Shown in pieces: positions 1 to 6,384 of a stretch of DNA of 7,238 nucleotides. The notes below the pieces were generated by a model. That model was not told where the DNA came from. It worked only from the letters and a program-made list of their open reading frames with translations, and searched no databases. Position 1 is the stretch's first letter; each line of letters starts with the position of its first letter. Both the position numbers and the translations under genes were made by a program. The stretch is taken from assembly GCA_003518885.1 (NCBI GenBank), contig DOXU01000114.1:1-7238 (forward strand), in the 5' to 3' direction. The stretch comes from Oscillospiraceae bacterium (GTDB lineage Bacteria; Bacillota; Clostridia; Oscillospirales; Ethanoligenentaceae).

Positions 1-278
1 TTTTCAGACAAAAAGCCATATCCTGGATGGATTGCGTCTACACCTTTGCGTTTGGCAAGATCAATAATGTAATCAATGTCCAAATACGCGGCAAGTGGAC
101 TCTTCGTCGGGTCCAACATATAAGCCTCGTCTGCTTTAGTGCGGAATAGATTAAAAACATCCTCTTTTGAATAGATAGCCACGGTTTTCAGACCCATATC
201 ATAGCAGGCTCTGAAAATGCGGATGGCGATTTCGCCGCGGTTCGCGACTAAGACCTTTTTAATTTTCTTTTGAATCAT
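1..278 (-). CDS. pyc: Pyruvate carboxylase, N-terminal part (runs off the left edge)
   Basis: Only the first 92 residues are visible; full-length enzymes have about 1,140. They form the N-terminal lobe of the biotin carboxylase domain: [19 protein letters not shown] (about 7-25), then the acidic [11 protein letters not shown] segment (45-55), and HPGYGFLSE (84-92). The stretch [11 protein letters not shown] (59-69) follows the pyruvate carboxylase pattern rather than that of AccC, which normally has SYLNI here. The enzyme carboxylates pyruvate to oxaloacetate in the cytoplasm, using ATP, bicarbonate and biotin. Three in-frame ATGs exist, with first bases at 290, 281 and 278. I chose 278 because GGAG (285-288 on this strand) lies 6 nt from it but only 3 nt from the 281 ATG. 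The gene diverges from the importer operon and has its own consensus promoter. A stand-alone biotin carboxylase subunit is the main alternative, because the rest of the gene is not visible. Confidence 0.9.
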   Translation of the reverse strand, partial: MIQKKIKKVLVANRGEIAIRIFRACYDMGLKTVAIYSKEDVFNLFRTKADEAYMLDPTKSPLAAYLDIDYIIDLAKRKGVDAIHPGYGFLSE

Positions 279-566
279 CATACACTCCATTCTGGCTTCG
301 AGGTACATTCTGCAAGCGTAAAAAACGAGCAGCCTGACAGCCTAAATTGCATGGGTACTCCCGTCACATACAGATAGGTCAGCTTTCAGCCAGTTTGACT
401 TTTCTCGTATAGATCCGGACAGCAAAATGGAAAATCGGCTGGATTGCATGATGGTTATCATCATGTTGCATTTTGCAGTAAAAGTGAAAGTAAAAAACAC
501 CTCTATTGCAAAAGCCTGTCAAACAGGATCATTCAGCCTATTTTCCAAACCTTCATATATAGTTCG
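279..566 (-). promoter_or_regulatory. Long structured 5' leader of pyruvate carboxylase
   Basis: This is the predicted untranslated leader read from the promoter at 573-601. Three inverted repeats follow one another. The first is CCTGT/ACAGG with a 3-nt loop (515-527). The second is TGCAAAA/TTTTGCA (507-513 with 471-477) with a 29-nt loop. The third is a perfect 7-bp hairpin CATGATG/CATCATG with a 5-nt loop (447-465). A small GGG-AGTA-CCC hairpin lies near 352-361. I see no T-box AGGGUGGNACC element and no TPP, FMN, cobalamin, glycine or c-di-GMP riboswitch core. No strong terminator precedes the gene. Its regulatory role is inferred only from length and structure. Confidence 0.35.
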
Positions 567-572
567 ATTTCT

Positions 573-601
573 ATTATACCTTTGGCGAATCGCCGTGTCA
601 A
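573..601 (-). promoter_or_regulatory. Consensus sigma-A promoter for pyruvate carboxylase
   Basis: On the minus strand TTGACA (601-596) is followed after exactly 17 nt by TATAAT (578-573). Both hexamers are perfect matches to the housekeeping consensus. The start of transcription is expected near 566, giving a 5' leader of about 285 nt before the carboxylase start codon. No other reading frame on this strand lies between promoter and gene, so the carboxylase is its obvious target. Confidence 0.8.
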
Positions 602-1291
602 CGAGAGGCTCAGAAATCCTATATTGCAATTATTCGAAAATCAACATTCATTTTTTACGATATACAATTAGTATATTATTGCCAAACGGGAAAAATACTG
701 TTTTTCATTTGTAAGAGAAAGAATGAACACCACAAGCAAGCGTATATTAGTAGATAAATGCATCATTTTGGGTATATATTTTGTGCTTTGAGAAGAATGG
801 GAACATAAAAAGCGCTAGAGGGACTGAAAAGAAAAAATAAGGTAAAGTGAAGTATAATTCGGAAATTTAAACAAAAAACATTGTGTTAATTCTACAAAAA
901 ATTTGTTTATGTAATTGCGATGTTTCTAAAATAAGAGGCCGTTTCTTGTGCTGATATTACAAATATGTCCAGTTTTATGGTGAGAGACGGAAGCCTTTAA
1001 AAAAATAAAAAGAATTAAAAATATAGGTTTTATATGTTCTAAAAAATTGTCGAAAATCGAACGCTATAGAAGAAAAAGTTTCCCTTTGCTTATGAATTTT
1101 CCGAATTGTATAAATATTCTTGGCAAAGAGGGCAAAGAATAGAACGGATATGTGCAGGCCGTACAATATATAAGGAGATCAATTGTTAAAATATAGATGA
1201 TTTACTGAGAGGAAGCAGTGCTGCTTAACAGGGAAAAGGAAAAGAGATCTTTTGACGTGTAAAGCCGTTTAAATTTCCAAGTGTTTGGTGC
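602..1291. other. Gene-poor AT-rich intergenic stretch
   Basis: I see no credible gene here on either strand. The few open frames lack ribosome sites and have hydrophobic, AT-driven compositions with no recognisable motif. Besides the palindrome at 660-676, small items are a TATAAT at 853-858 without a matching -35 box, a tandem GGCAAAGAG/GGCAAAGAA pair at 1122-1139, and an AAGCAG-TG-CTGCTT inverted repeat at 1213-1226 upstream of the importer promoter. A ribosome-site-like AAGGAG near 1171-1176 leads only to a five-codon frame starting with TTG. Confidence 0.5.
660..676. repeat. 17-bp perfect inverted repeat, possible operator
   Basis: ATATAC (660-665) and GTATAT (671-676) are perfect inverted arms around an AATTA centre. 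It lies about 59 bp upstream of the pyruvate carboxylase -35 box. Its size and AT-rich palindromic form resemble binding sites of small dimeric repressors such as GntR-type proteins, but no regulator gene is visible nearby. In AT-rich DNA a 6-bp arm pair can arise by chance. Confidence 0.25.
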
Positions 1292-1320
1292 TTGACAATG
1301 CTTCACGCGTAGGATAATAT
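1292..1320 (+). promoter_or_regulatory. Likely promoter of the purine/nucleoside importer operon
   Basis: TTGACA (1292-1297) is a perfect -35 box. With a 17-nt spacer the -10 is TAATAT (1315-1320, 4 of 6 matches). An overlapping GATAAT (1313-1318, 5 of 6) uses a 15-nt spacer. Transcription would start near 1327 and yield a leader of about 345 nt before the lipoprotein gene. It is the best forward promoter match I found between the divergent promoter and the operon. Confidence 0.6.
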
Positions 1321-1349
1321 TGAATAAAGTGGTGCAGTAGATTGCATAT

Positions 1350-1418
1350 CCTTAAAAGAGAATATGACGGTATTTTAAGGGACTTTTGTGCCCTTTCTAT
1401 GTCGAAAAGGGTCTTTTT
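1350..1418 (+). promoter_or_regulatory. Attenuator-like overlapping hairpins with a terminator stem
   Basis: Three stems share strands. Stem A pairs CCTTAAAA (1350-1357) with TTTTAAGG (1373-1380), 8 perfect base pairs. Stem B pairs AAGGGAC (1377-1383) with GTGCCCTT (1388-1395) around a TTTT loop, with one bulged G. Stem C pairs CCCTTT (1391-1396) with AAAGGG (1406-1411) and is followed by TCTTTTT (1412-1418), the form of an intrinsic terminator. A and B exclude each other, and B and C exclude each other, so forming A would favour the terminator and forming B would prevent it. It lies soon after the predicted transcription start. The stems are short and AT-rich, so chance is possible. Confidence 0.4.
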
Positions 1419-1458
1419 CACGCTAATTGTAGTGATTGGCGAGGAGGAGGTCTCTTTA

Positions 1459-1512
1459 TTGGCAAGCCGTAAAGTTGTCATAAGCTGTAAAAGGTATATG
1501 GAAATCCAGTAA
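1459..1512 (+). CDS. Possible 17-residue leader peptide with TTG start
   Basis: A very strong ribosome site, AGGAGGAGG (1442-1450), stands 8 nt before a TTG codon that opens a 17-codon frame, MASRKVVISCKRYMEIQ. The same frame is open further upstream to an ATG at 1399, which would give 37 residues beginning MSKRVFFTLIVVIG, but that ATG has no ribosome site and lies inside the terminator stem. It sits in the importer leader between the attenuator-like hairpins and the lipoprotein gene. I recognise no family and no run of one amino acid that would suggest classic amino-acid attenuation. It could be a real leader peptide, a remnant, or a chance purine-rich tract. Confidence 0.25.
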   Translation: MASRKVVISCKRYMEIQ

Positions 1513-1588
1513 GCTACATAGTGCATTACTTATGTGGGGAAGATGACCATATTTTTTTGATGGTTTATGGCATTTTTATTTTCATGCA

Positions 1589-1650
1589 GGGTATTTACCC
1601 ATATAAAAGCAATAGAGAGAAGATGCTTTTATATTTTTAGTTGGGTAAAT
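1589..1650 (+). repeat. Large nested inverted repeat just before the lipoprotein ribosome site
   Basis: The inner arms ATATAAAAGCA (1601-1611) and TGCTTTTATAT (1624-1634) are 11-bp perfect complements around a purine-rich 12-nt loop. The outer arms ATTTACCC (1593-1600) and GGGTAAAT (1643-1650) add 8 bp, with an 8-nt bulge (1635-1642) on the 3' side. GGGT (1589-1592) can instead pair with ACCC (1597-1600) and open the outer stem. The structure ends 2 nt before AAGGGGG (1653-1659), part of the ribosome site region of the lipoprotein gene, so it may affect translation or mRNA stability. The inner stem followed by TTTTAG could also act as a weak terminator. Confidence 0.5.
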
Positions 1651-1671
1651 TCAAGGGGGAAAAAAGGGAAA

Positions 1672-2778
1672 ATGAAGAGTATGAAGAGAACGATTCTCTT
1701 TGCAGTTTGTGCAGAACTTGTCTTTGCGGGCGTGTTAACAGGTTGTGGTCGTGATTCGTCATCATCGGGCAATGAAACAAAAGTTGCTTTTGTTTATATT
1801 GGGCCGGTTGGCGATTACGGATACACTTATGCACAAGATCAAGGACGAAAGTATCTCCAATCTCATTTGAAGAATGTAAAAACCACTTTTGTAGAAAATA
1901 TTCCGGAGACGGCTGATTGTGAGCGAACTTTTGAACAGCTTGTTCAAAAGGGAAATAAAATTATTTTTGGGACCAGCTATGGCTACATGGATTATATGGC
2001 TGATGTGGCGAAGAGATACCCCAATGTCGTCTTTATGCACGGTAGTGGGTATAAAACGTCTAAAAATATGGGAACTTATTTTGACCGTGATTACCAAGCC
2101 CGTTATTTGACGGGTATGGCTGCGGGAAAATATACAAAAACAAATGTTTTGGGCTTTATTGCGCCATTTGGCACACCAGAGGTTGTTCGCAATATTGATG
2201 CGTTTACACTTGGAGCACAGTCAGTGAATCCGAATGTCAAAGTAAATGTCGTTTGGACCAATTCTTGGGACGACCCTCCAACAGAAAAGACGGCAGCCAA
2301 TAGTTTGATCGATGCGCGTGCGGACGTATTGGCAACACACGTTGATTCTCCATCTTTTGCGCAGGCGGCGCAGTCAAAAAAGGTTTTGGCTATTGGGCAT
2401 AACGCGGATATGCAAAAATATGCGCCGAAGTCCGTTTTGGTGAGCGATCTTTCTAATTGGGGACCTTATTTTGTGAATGTGGTTAAATCTGTTCAAGATC
2501 ATACATGGAAATCCTCACAATATTGGGGTGGAATTAAAGACAATAATGTCATCGACATCTCGAGCTTTAATTCTAAATTGGTAGACAAAGATTTTCAAAA
2601 CGTGGTTATGCAGAAGAGACAAGATATTATAGATGGCAAATTTGATCCATTCCAAGGGCCCGTTTACGATCAGAGTAACAAACTTAAAGTCCAACAAGGG
2701 CAAAATCTGACTGATGCACAGCTTCTTTCCATTGATTGGTTTGTTAAAGGTGTACAAGGCACTATCCCGAAATCATAA
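1672..2778 (+). CDS. BMP-family substrate-binding lipoprotein of a purine/nucleoside-type ABC importer
   Basis: This 368-residue protein is the extracytoplasmic receptor of the importer encoded downstream. It opens with a lipoprotein signal: basic MKSMKR, a hydrophobic stretch, and the lipobox LTGC (22-25), so Cys25 would carry lipid. A Ser-rich linker follows, then the BMP (PnrA/Med-like) fold: KVAFVYIGPVGDYGYTY (37-53), YPNVVFMHGSGY (116-127), FTLGAQSVNPNVKV (178-191), NWGPYF (262-267), WGGIKD (285-290) and PFQGP (326-330). This signature belongs to the BMP subgroup for which purine bases or nucleosides are the suspected ligands; the exact ligand is inferred. An in-frame ATG at 1567 would add 35 residues, but it lacks a ribosome site and lies upstream of a large hairpin. 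The ATG at 1672 follows AAGGGGG and AAGGG and puts the signal peptide at the N-terminus; ATG 1681 is a near alternative. Glu15 in the hydrophobic signal region is unusual. Confidence 0.92.
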   Translation: MKSMKRTILFAVCAELVFAGVLTGCGRDSSSSGNETKVAFVYIGPVGDYGYTYAQDQGRKYLQSHLKNVKTTFVENIPETADCERTFEQLVQKGNKIIFGTSYGYMDYMADVAKRYPNVVFMHGSGYKTSKNMGTYFDRDYQARYLTGMAAGKYTKTNVLGFIAPFGTPEVVRNIDAFTLGAQSVNPNVKVNVVWTNSWDDPPTEKTAANSLIDARADVLATHVDSPSFAQAAQSKKVLAIGHNADMQKYAPKSVLVSDLSNWGPYFVNVVKSVQDHTWKSSQYWGGIKDNNVIDISSFNSKLVDKDFQNVVMQKRQDIIDGKFDPFQGPVYDQSNKLKVQQGQNLTDAQLLSIDWFVKGVQGTIPKS

Positions 2779-2791
2779 AAATAGGTAAAAT

Positions 2792-2831
2792 CAGGCAAAT
2801 CGGGTTACCCGGTTTGCCTGTTTCATTATTT
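2792..2831 (+). terminator. Intercistronic hairpin between receptor and ATPase genes
   Basis: A 13-bp stem pairs 2792-2804 (CAGGCAAATCGGG) with 2808-2820 (CCCGGTTTGCCTG) around a TTA loop, with one G-U pair. It is followed by an interrupted T-rich stretch (TTTCATTATTT). It sits 14 nt after the lipoprotein stop codon and ends 18 nt before the ATPase ribosome site. Such hairpins often act as partial terminators or 3' mRNA stabilisers, so that the receptor is made in excess over the membrane complex. The broken T tract and the close downstream genes argue for partial read-through rather than an operon end. Confidence 0.75.
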
Positions 2832-2849
2832 AAAAGCAGGTGATTTAAC

Positions 2850-4364
2850 ATGATCCCAATGGCGGAAATGGTTGGCATAACCAAAGAATTTCCAGGGATT
2901 AAAGCAAATGACAACGTTTCTTTTTCAGCTTATGAAGGGGAAATCCATGCCTTACTAGGAGAAAACGGTGCAGGGAAAAGTACACTGATGAGTGTATTGA
3001 CCGGTCTTTATAAACCGGATGCCGGAAGCCTAAAAATCCAAGGTAAAAGGACGGATCTTTCTTCTCCAAAAGACGCTGTGAACTGTGGAATTGGTATGGT
3101 ACATCAGCATTTTAAATTGGTGCAGCCTTTTACGGTGGCCGAAAATATTATGTTAAGCATGAAGAATCTGAAACAGATTTATAATCGGGCAGAGATTGAA
3201 AAGCAGATCGTTGAACAATCTGAAAAATTTGGATTGACGATCGATCCTAGAGCAAAGGTGTGGCAACTTTCTGTTGGGCAACAACAGCGTTTAGAAATTG
3301 TCAAATTGCTTTTGCAAGGGGCTAAAATTCTTATATTAGATGAACCAACGGCGGTTTTAACGCCGCAGGAAGCAGAAGCCCTTTATACGACTTTGCGTCG
3401 CATGGCGAAAAATGGAAGGGCCATCATCATCATCTCGCATAAAATGACGGAAGTTATGGAAAATGCGGATCGTATCACGGTTTTACGTGATGGGAAATCC
3501 ATCGGTACGGTACGAACGCAAGAGACCAATGAAAATGAATTGGCCAAAATGATGGTGGGACGCGATATTTCCGAAGTGATTAAGAAGCCAGTTCAAAAAG
3601 ATGGAAAAGAAATTCTGAGTTTGCGTGAAGTCAGTGTATTTGGCATAAATAGGGCGCCTCTTTTGAAAGATATATCGCTAGAGATTCACGCGGGGGAAAT
3701 TTTAGGCGTTGCAGGTGTGGACGGAAATGGCCAACGTGAATTAGCGGATGTTGTAGCCGGGATGCGCGTGGCCAGCGAAGGAAAGGTTATGCTTTTAGGA
3801 CAAGACTGCACGCGATCTGGTCGAAAAAAACGAATCCAAATGGGTGTGGGTTATGTTCCGGAAGACCGTATGACAACGGGATTAGTTACTAACCTGAATG
3901 CATATGAAAATGTGGCCTTGAAGGAGTATCGAAATCAGCCGGGACCTTTTATTAGTTGGAAGAAGATTATTCAATACTCAAAATCGTTGATTAAAAAATT
4001 CGATGTTCGACTTGCTAGCGCACAAAACCCCGTCAAGATGATGTCGGGTGGTAATATACAAAAGCTATTGCTTGCACGAGAAATTAGCTCGGAGCCAAAA
4101 TTGATTATTGCGGTTTATCCCATGCGGGGGCTGGATATTGGCGCAATGAACTATGTGAAGCAACTTTTGATTGAACAAAGCGAAAAGGGCAGGGCTGTTT
4201 TGCTTATTTTGGAAGATCTAGAGGACTTGTTTTCCATGTCTGATCACATTGCTGTTTTGCATGGCGGAGAGATTATGGGTGTGGTAGATCCATCGGAGAC
4301 AACACGAGAGAAAATTGGTCTTATGATGGCAGGAAGAAGGGAAGTGGATATTCATGCCTCTTAA
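2850..4364 (+). CDS. Double ABC ATPase of the nucleoside/purine-type importer (YufO/NupO-like)
   Basis: The 504-residue protein has two ABC domains in tandem, as in YufO/NupO and the related sugar importers. Domain 1 is complete: Walker A GENGAGKST (37-45), Q-loop Gln86, signature LSVGQQQR (140-147), Walker B LILDEPT (161-167) and switch His197 in ISH. Domain 2 is degenerate: GVDGNGQREL (289-298) replaces Walker A, the signature MSGGNIQK (398-405) is kept, IIAVYPMRGLD (419-429) stands where Walker B and the catalytic Glu would be, and LEDLEDL has no switch His. Hydrolysis should therefore occur at one composite site, as is usual in this family. The protein sits on the cytoplasmic face and powers the two permeases. 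AGGTGA (2838-2843) 6 nt upstream supports this start; Met4 is an alternative. The 3' end overlaps the first permease by 11 nt. Confidence 0.93.
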   Translation: MIPMAEMVGITKEFPGIKANDNVSFSAYEGEIHALLGENGAGKSTLMSVLTGLYKPDAGSLKIQGKRTDLSSPKDAVNCGIGMVHQHFKLVQPFTVAENIMLSMKNLKQIYNRAEIEKQIVEQSEKFGLTIDPRAKVWQLSVGQQQRLEIVKLLLQGAKILILDEPTAVLTPQEAEALYTTLRRMAKNGRAIIIISHKMTEVMENADRITVLRDGKSIGTVRTQETNENELAKMMVGRDISEVIKKPVQKDGKEILSLREVSVFGINRAPLLKDISLEIHAGEILGVAGVDGNGQRELADVVAGMRVASEGKVMLLGQDCTRSGRKKRIQMGVGYVPEDRMTTGLVTNLNAYENVALKEYRNQPGPFISWKKIIQYSKSLIKKFDVRLASAQNPVKMMSGGNIQKLLLAREISSEPKLIIAVYPMRGLDIGAMNYVKQLLIEQSEKGRAVLLILEDLEDLFSMSDHIAVLHGGEIMGVVDPSETTREKIGLMMAGRREVDIHAS

Positions 4365-5433
4365 AATTTTTGGAGATTGGCGCCTTAAGAAGGTAGAGCA
4401 AGCTTCCCCTTTAAAGACTGTCGTAATTACCTTGATTTCGATCTGTTTGGGTTTGTTATTTTCTGCTCTTTTACTTTTGTTCACTGGAAATGATCCCGGT
4501 GAAATTTATGGAGATATTGTTTTTGCTTCGGTAGGTTCGGCTTACGGATGGAGCGAAACGCTAGTAGAAATGACGCCGCTGGCACTTTGTGCGCTGGGTG
4601 TGTCAGTAGCATTTCGTATGAAACTTTGGAATATTGGGGCCGAGGGGCAATTTTATATGGGTGCATTTGGTGCAACATTTTGTGCCTTGCATTTTCCAAA
4701 TTTATCGCAGTGGATTTTGCTGCCGCTGATGTTTGTTGCTGCGTTGATTTGCGGCGGAATTTGGGGCCTTATTCCGGCTATTCCTAAAGCGCTGTGGAAT
4801 GTTAATGAAACCATTAGTACTTTACTTTTAAATTATATTGCAATTTCTTGGGTGGCTTATTTGGTATTCGGTCCGTGGAAAGATCCAAGCGGGAACAATT
4901 TTCCGTTGACTGCTGCATTTTCTAATAATGCCAGTATTCCTTCCATTGGGGGCACGCGCATTAGTTATGCAATTATTTTAGTGGCAGTGTTTGCTGTTGT
5001 GTTATTTTTGCTATTAAGGCATTCAAAGTGGGGCTATGAGATTCGCGTGAGCGGATCAAGTCGAAAAGCGGCCGAATATGCAGGAATGAATTATGTGCGC
5101 AATATTTTGGTCGTTTTATTTATCAGTGGTGCTATTTCAGGAATTGCAGGTATGACAGAGGTTTCTGGTGTATTGCATAAATTACAGCAAAGTATTTCTC
5201 CAGGCTATGGGTACACAGCGATTATCATTGCACTTTTAGGCCGGTTAAATCCATTAAGCATTGTCCTCGTGTCCTTTTTAATGGGAGGATTGGTTGTTGG
5301 GGGTTATGATTTACAGACACTTGGCTTTCCTTCAAGCATTTCCTCTATGTTTCAAGGGGCAATTTTGTTCTTCGTATTGGCCGGCGAGCTTTTTTGTAAT
5401 TATCGGCTTGTAAGAAAGGAAGTGCAGGCATGA
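4354..5433 (+). CDS. ABC importer permease, first subunit (YufP/NupP-like)
   Basis: A 359-residue polytopic membrane protein of the BPD_transp_2 (branched-chain/sugar/nucleoside) permease family. A short basic cytoplasmic N-terminus is followed by a first membrane segment (about 22-43) and several further hydrophobic segments. Family landmarks are FRMKLWNIGAEGQFYMGA (87-104), NETISTLLLNYIA (151-163), the cytoplasmic coupling region RVSGSSRKAAEYAGMN (231-246), and LLGRLNPLSIVLVSFLMGG (294-312). It forms the translocation pore with the next gene product and is driven by the upstream ATPase. The start overlaps the end of the ATPase gene by 11 nt in another frame, and the purine-rich AAGGGAAG at 4337-4344 is a suitable ribosome site, so translational coupling is likely. 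The length is normal and no defects are visible. Confidence 0.93.
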   Translation: MPLKIFGDWRLKKVEQASPLKTVVITLISICLGLLFSALLLLFTGNDPGEIYGDIVFASVGSAYGWSETLVEMTPLALCALGVSVAFRMKLWNIGAEGQFYMGAFGATFCALHFPNLSQWILLPLMFVAALICGGIWGLIPAIPKALWNVNETISTLLLNYIAISWVAYLVFGPWKDPSGNNFPLTAAFSNNASIPSIGGTRISYAIILVAVFAVVLFLLLRHSKWGYEIRVSGSSRKAAEYAGMNYVRNILVVLFISGAISGIAGMTEVSGVLHKLQQSISPGYGYTAIIIALLGRLNPLSIVLVSFLMGGLVVGGYDLQTLGFPSSISSMFQGAILFFVLAGELFCNYRLVRKEVQA

Positions 5434-6362
5434 GCTTCAATTACCTCATTGCAATACTGGCTGCCGGGGTGGTTGCAGGTACACCCATCCTTTTCGCTTC
5501 CCTTGGAGAGGTGTTAACAGAACGAGCAGGCATCTTAAATCTCGGCGTAGAGGGAATGATGCTGATGGGGGCTGTTACAGGCTTCTCTGTCGCCTCTGTC
5601 ACACAAAATGTCTGGCTAGGATTAGTTGCTGCTGTACTGGTTGGTGGGCTTATGGCGCTAATTCACGCAATTATCTCCATTGGGTTTCGCGCGAATCAGG
5701 TGGCAAGTGGCTTGGCGTTGACTATCTTTGGCACGGGGTTGTCAGCTTATTTTGGTCGCTCTTTAGTTGGGCGACCAGCTGGGGCGGTGTTTAATGCCAT
5801 TAAGATTCCGGAAATTTCGGCTATCCCAGTGGTAGGTCCCATTCTCTTTAGCCAGGATATGATGGTATACATCAGTTTAATTTTGGTTGCTGTTATTTGC
5901 TTTGTTCTCTATCGGACCAAGACGGGTCTATTGATAAGGGCAACAGGTGAAAATCCATCAGCAGTTGACGCGCTTGGGCATAATGTCTTTTTAATTCGTT
6001 ATCTTAGCGTCATTGTGGGGGGAATGCTGGCAGGTGCAGGCGGAGCATATTTATCCTTGGCCTATTCTCCATCCTGGGTGGAGAACATGACCTCTGGGCG
6101 TGGGTGGATTGCGGTTGCTTTAGTTATTTTTGCCGTTTGGAATCCGTTGCGTGCGTTATTGGGTTCTTGGCTTTTTGGTATTATTGCATCCCTTGGCCTT
6201 CATTTGCAGGCCCTCGGTGTGATGATTCCCTCCGATTTTTTACAAATGCTTCCGTACGTCTTCACTTTCGTGGTACTCGTTGCAACAACTCGCGAGACCA
6301 AATTCAGACGTTCAGGGACGCCTTTGGCACTGGGGCTGTCTTACTCGCGTGAGGAGCGGTAG
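5430..6362 (+). CDS. ABC importer permease, second subunit (YufQ/NupQ-like)
   Basis: A 310-residue membrane protein of the same permease superfamily as its neighbour but of the shorter YufQ type. Landmarks are LGEVLTERAGILNLGVEGMM (25-44), NQVASGLALTIFG (89-101), the cytoplasmic coupling motif GLLIRATGENPSAVDALG (166-183) and GRGWIAVALVIFAVWNP (223-239). The hydrophobic segments between these fit about eight membrane spans. It would pair with the upstream permease as a heterodimeric pore for the nucleoside or purine substrate. Its ATG overlaps the preceding TGA stop in an ATGA junction, a 4-nt overlap, so the two subunits are probably translated in a coupled way. The hydrophilic tail after about residue 287 (TRETKFRRSG) is cytoplasmic and basic. 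It is the last intact gene before the terminator at 6545. Confidence 0.93.
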   Translation: MSFNYLIAILAAGVVAGTPILFASLGEVLTERAGILNLGVEGMMLMGAVTGFSVASVTQNVWLGLVAAVLVGGLMALIHAIISIGFRANQVASGLALTIFGTGLSAYFGRSLVGRPAGAVFNAIKIPEISAIPVVGPILFSQDMMVYISLILVAVICFVLYRTKTGLLIRATGENPSAVDALGHNVFLIRYLSVIVGGMLAGAGGAYLSLAYSPSWVENMTSGRGWIAVALVIFAVWNPLRALLGSWLFGIIASLGLHLQALGVMIPSDFLQMLPYVFTFVVLVATTRETKFRRSGTPLALGLSYSREER

Positions 6363-6384
6363 AGATTGAGTTTGGGAAGACAAA

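Noticed and set aside
427..714. Plus-strand open frame of 95 codons opposite the pyruvate carboxylase leader
   Set aside because: It has no ribosome site, overlaps the consensus minus-strand promoter and leader hairpins, and encodes no recognisable motif.
853..858. TATAAT as a stand-alone promoter
   Set aside because: There is no -35 match at 16-18 nt and no extended -10 TG, so it is probably chance in AT-rich DNA.
975..1166. Minus-strand open frame of 63 codons rich in Phe and Ile
   Set aside because: Its composition follows from AT-rich DNA, and no start signal or motif is present.
1269..1526. Minus-strand open frame of 85 codons
   Set aside because: It has no ribosome site, lies opposite the importer promoter and attenuator, and encodes no recognisable family.
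1567..1671. N-terminal extension of the lipoprotein from an ATG at 1567
   Set aside because: It has no ribosome site, it would bury the lipoprotein signal 35 residues inside, and the segment consists largely of the inverted repeat at 1589-1650.
1327..1671. Purine riboswitch in the importer leader
   Set aside because: I looked for the conserved TATA-stem, GATATGG and GTTTCTACC joining segments and did not find them.
279..1671. Mobile element, CRISPR array or tRNA gene in the long spacer
   Set aside because: No transposase fragment, no regularly spaced repeats and no tRNA-like cloverleaf or GTTCRANYC box was seen.
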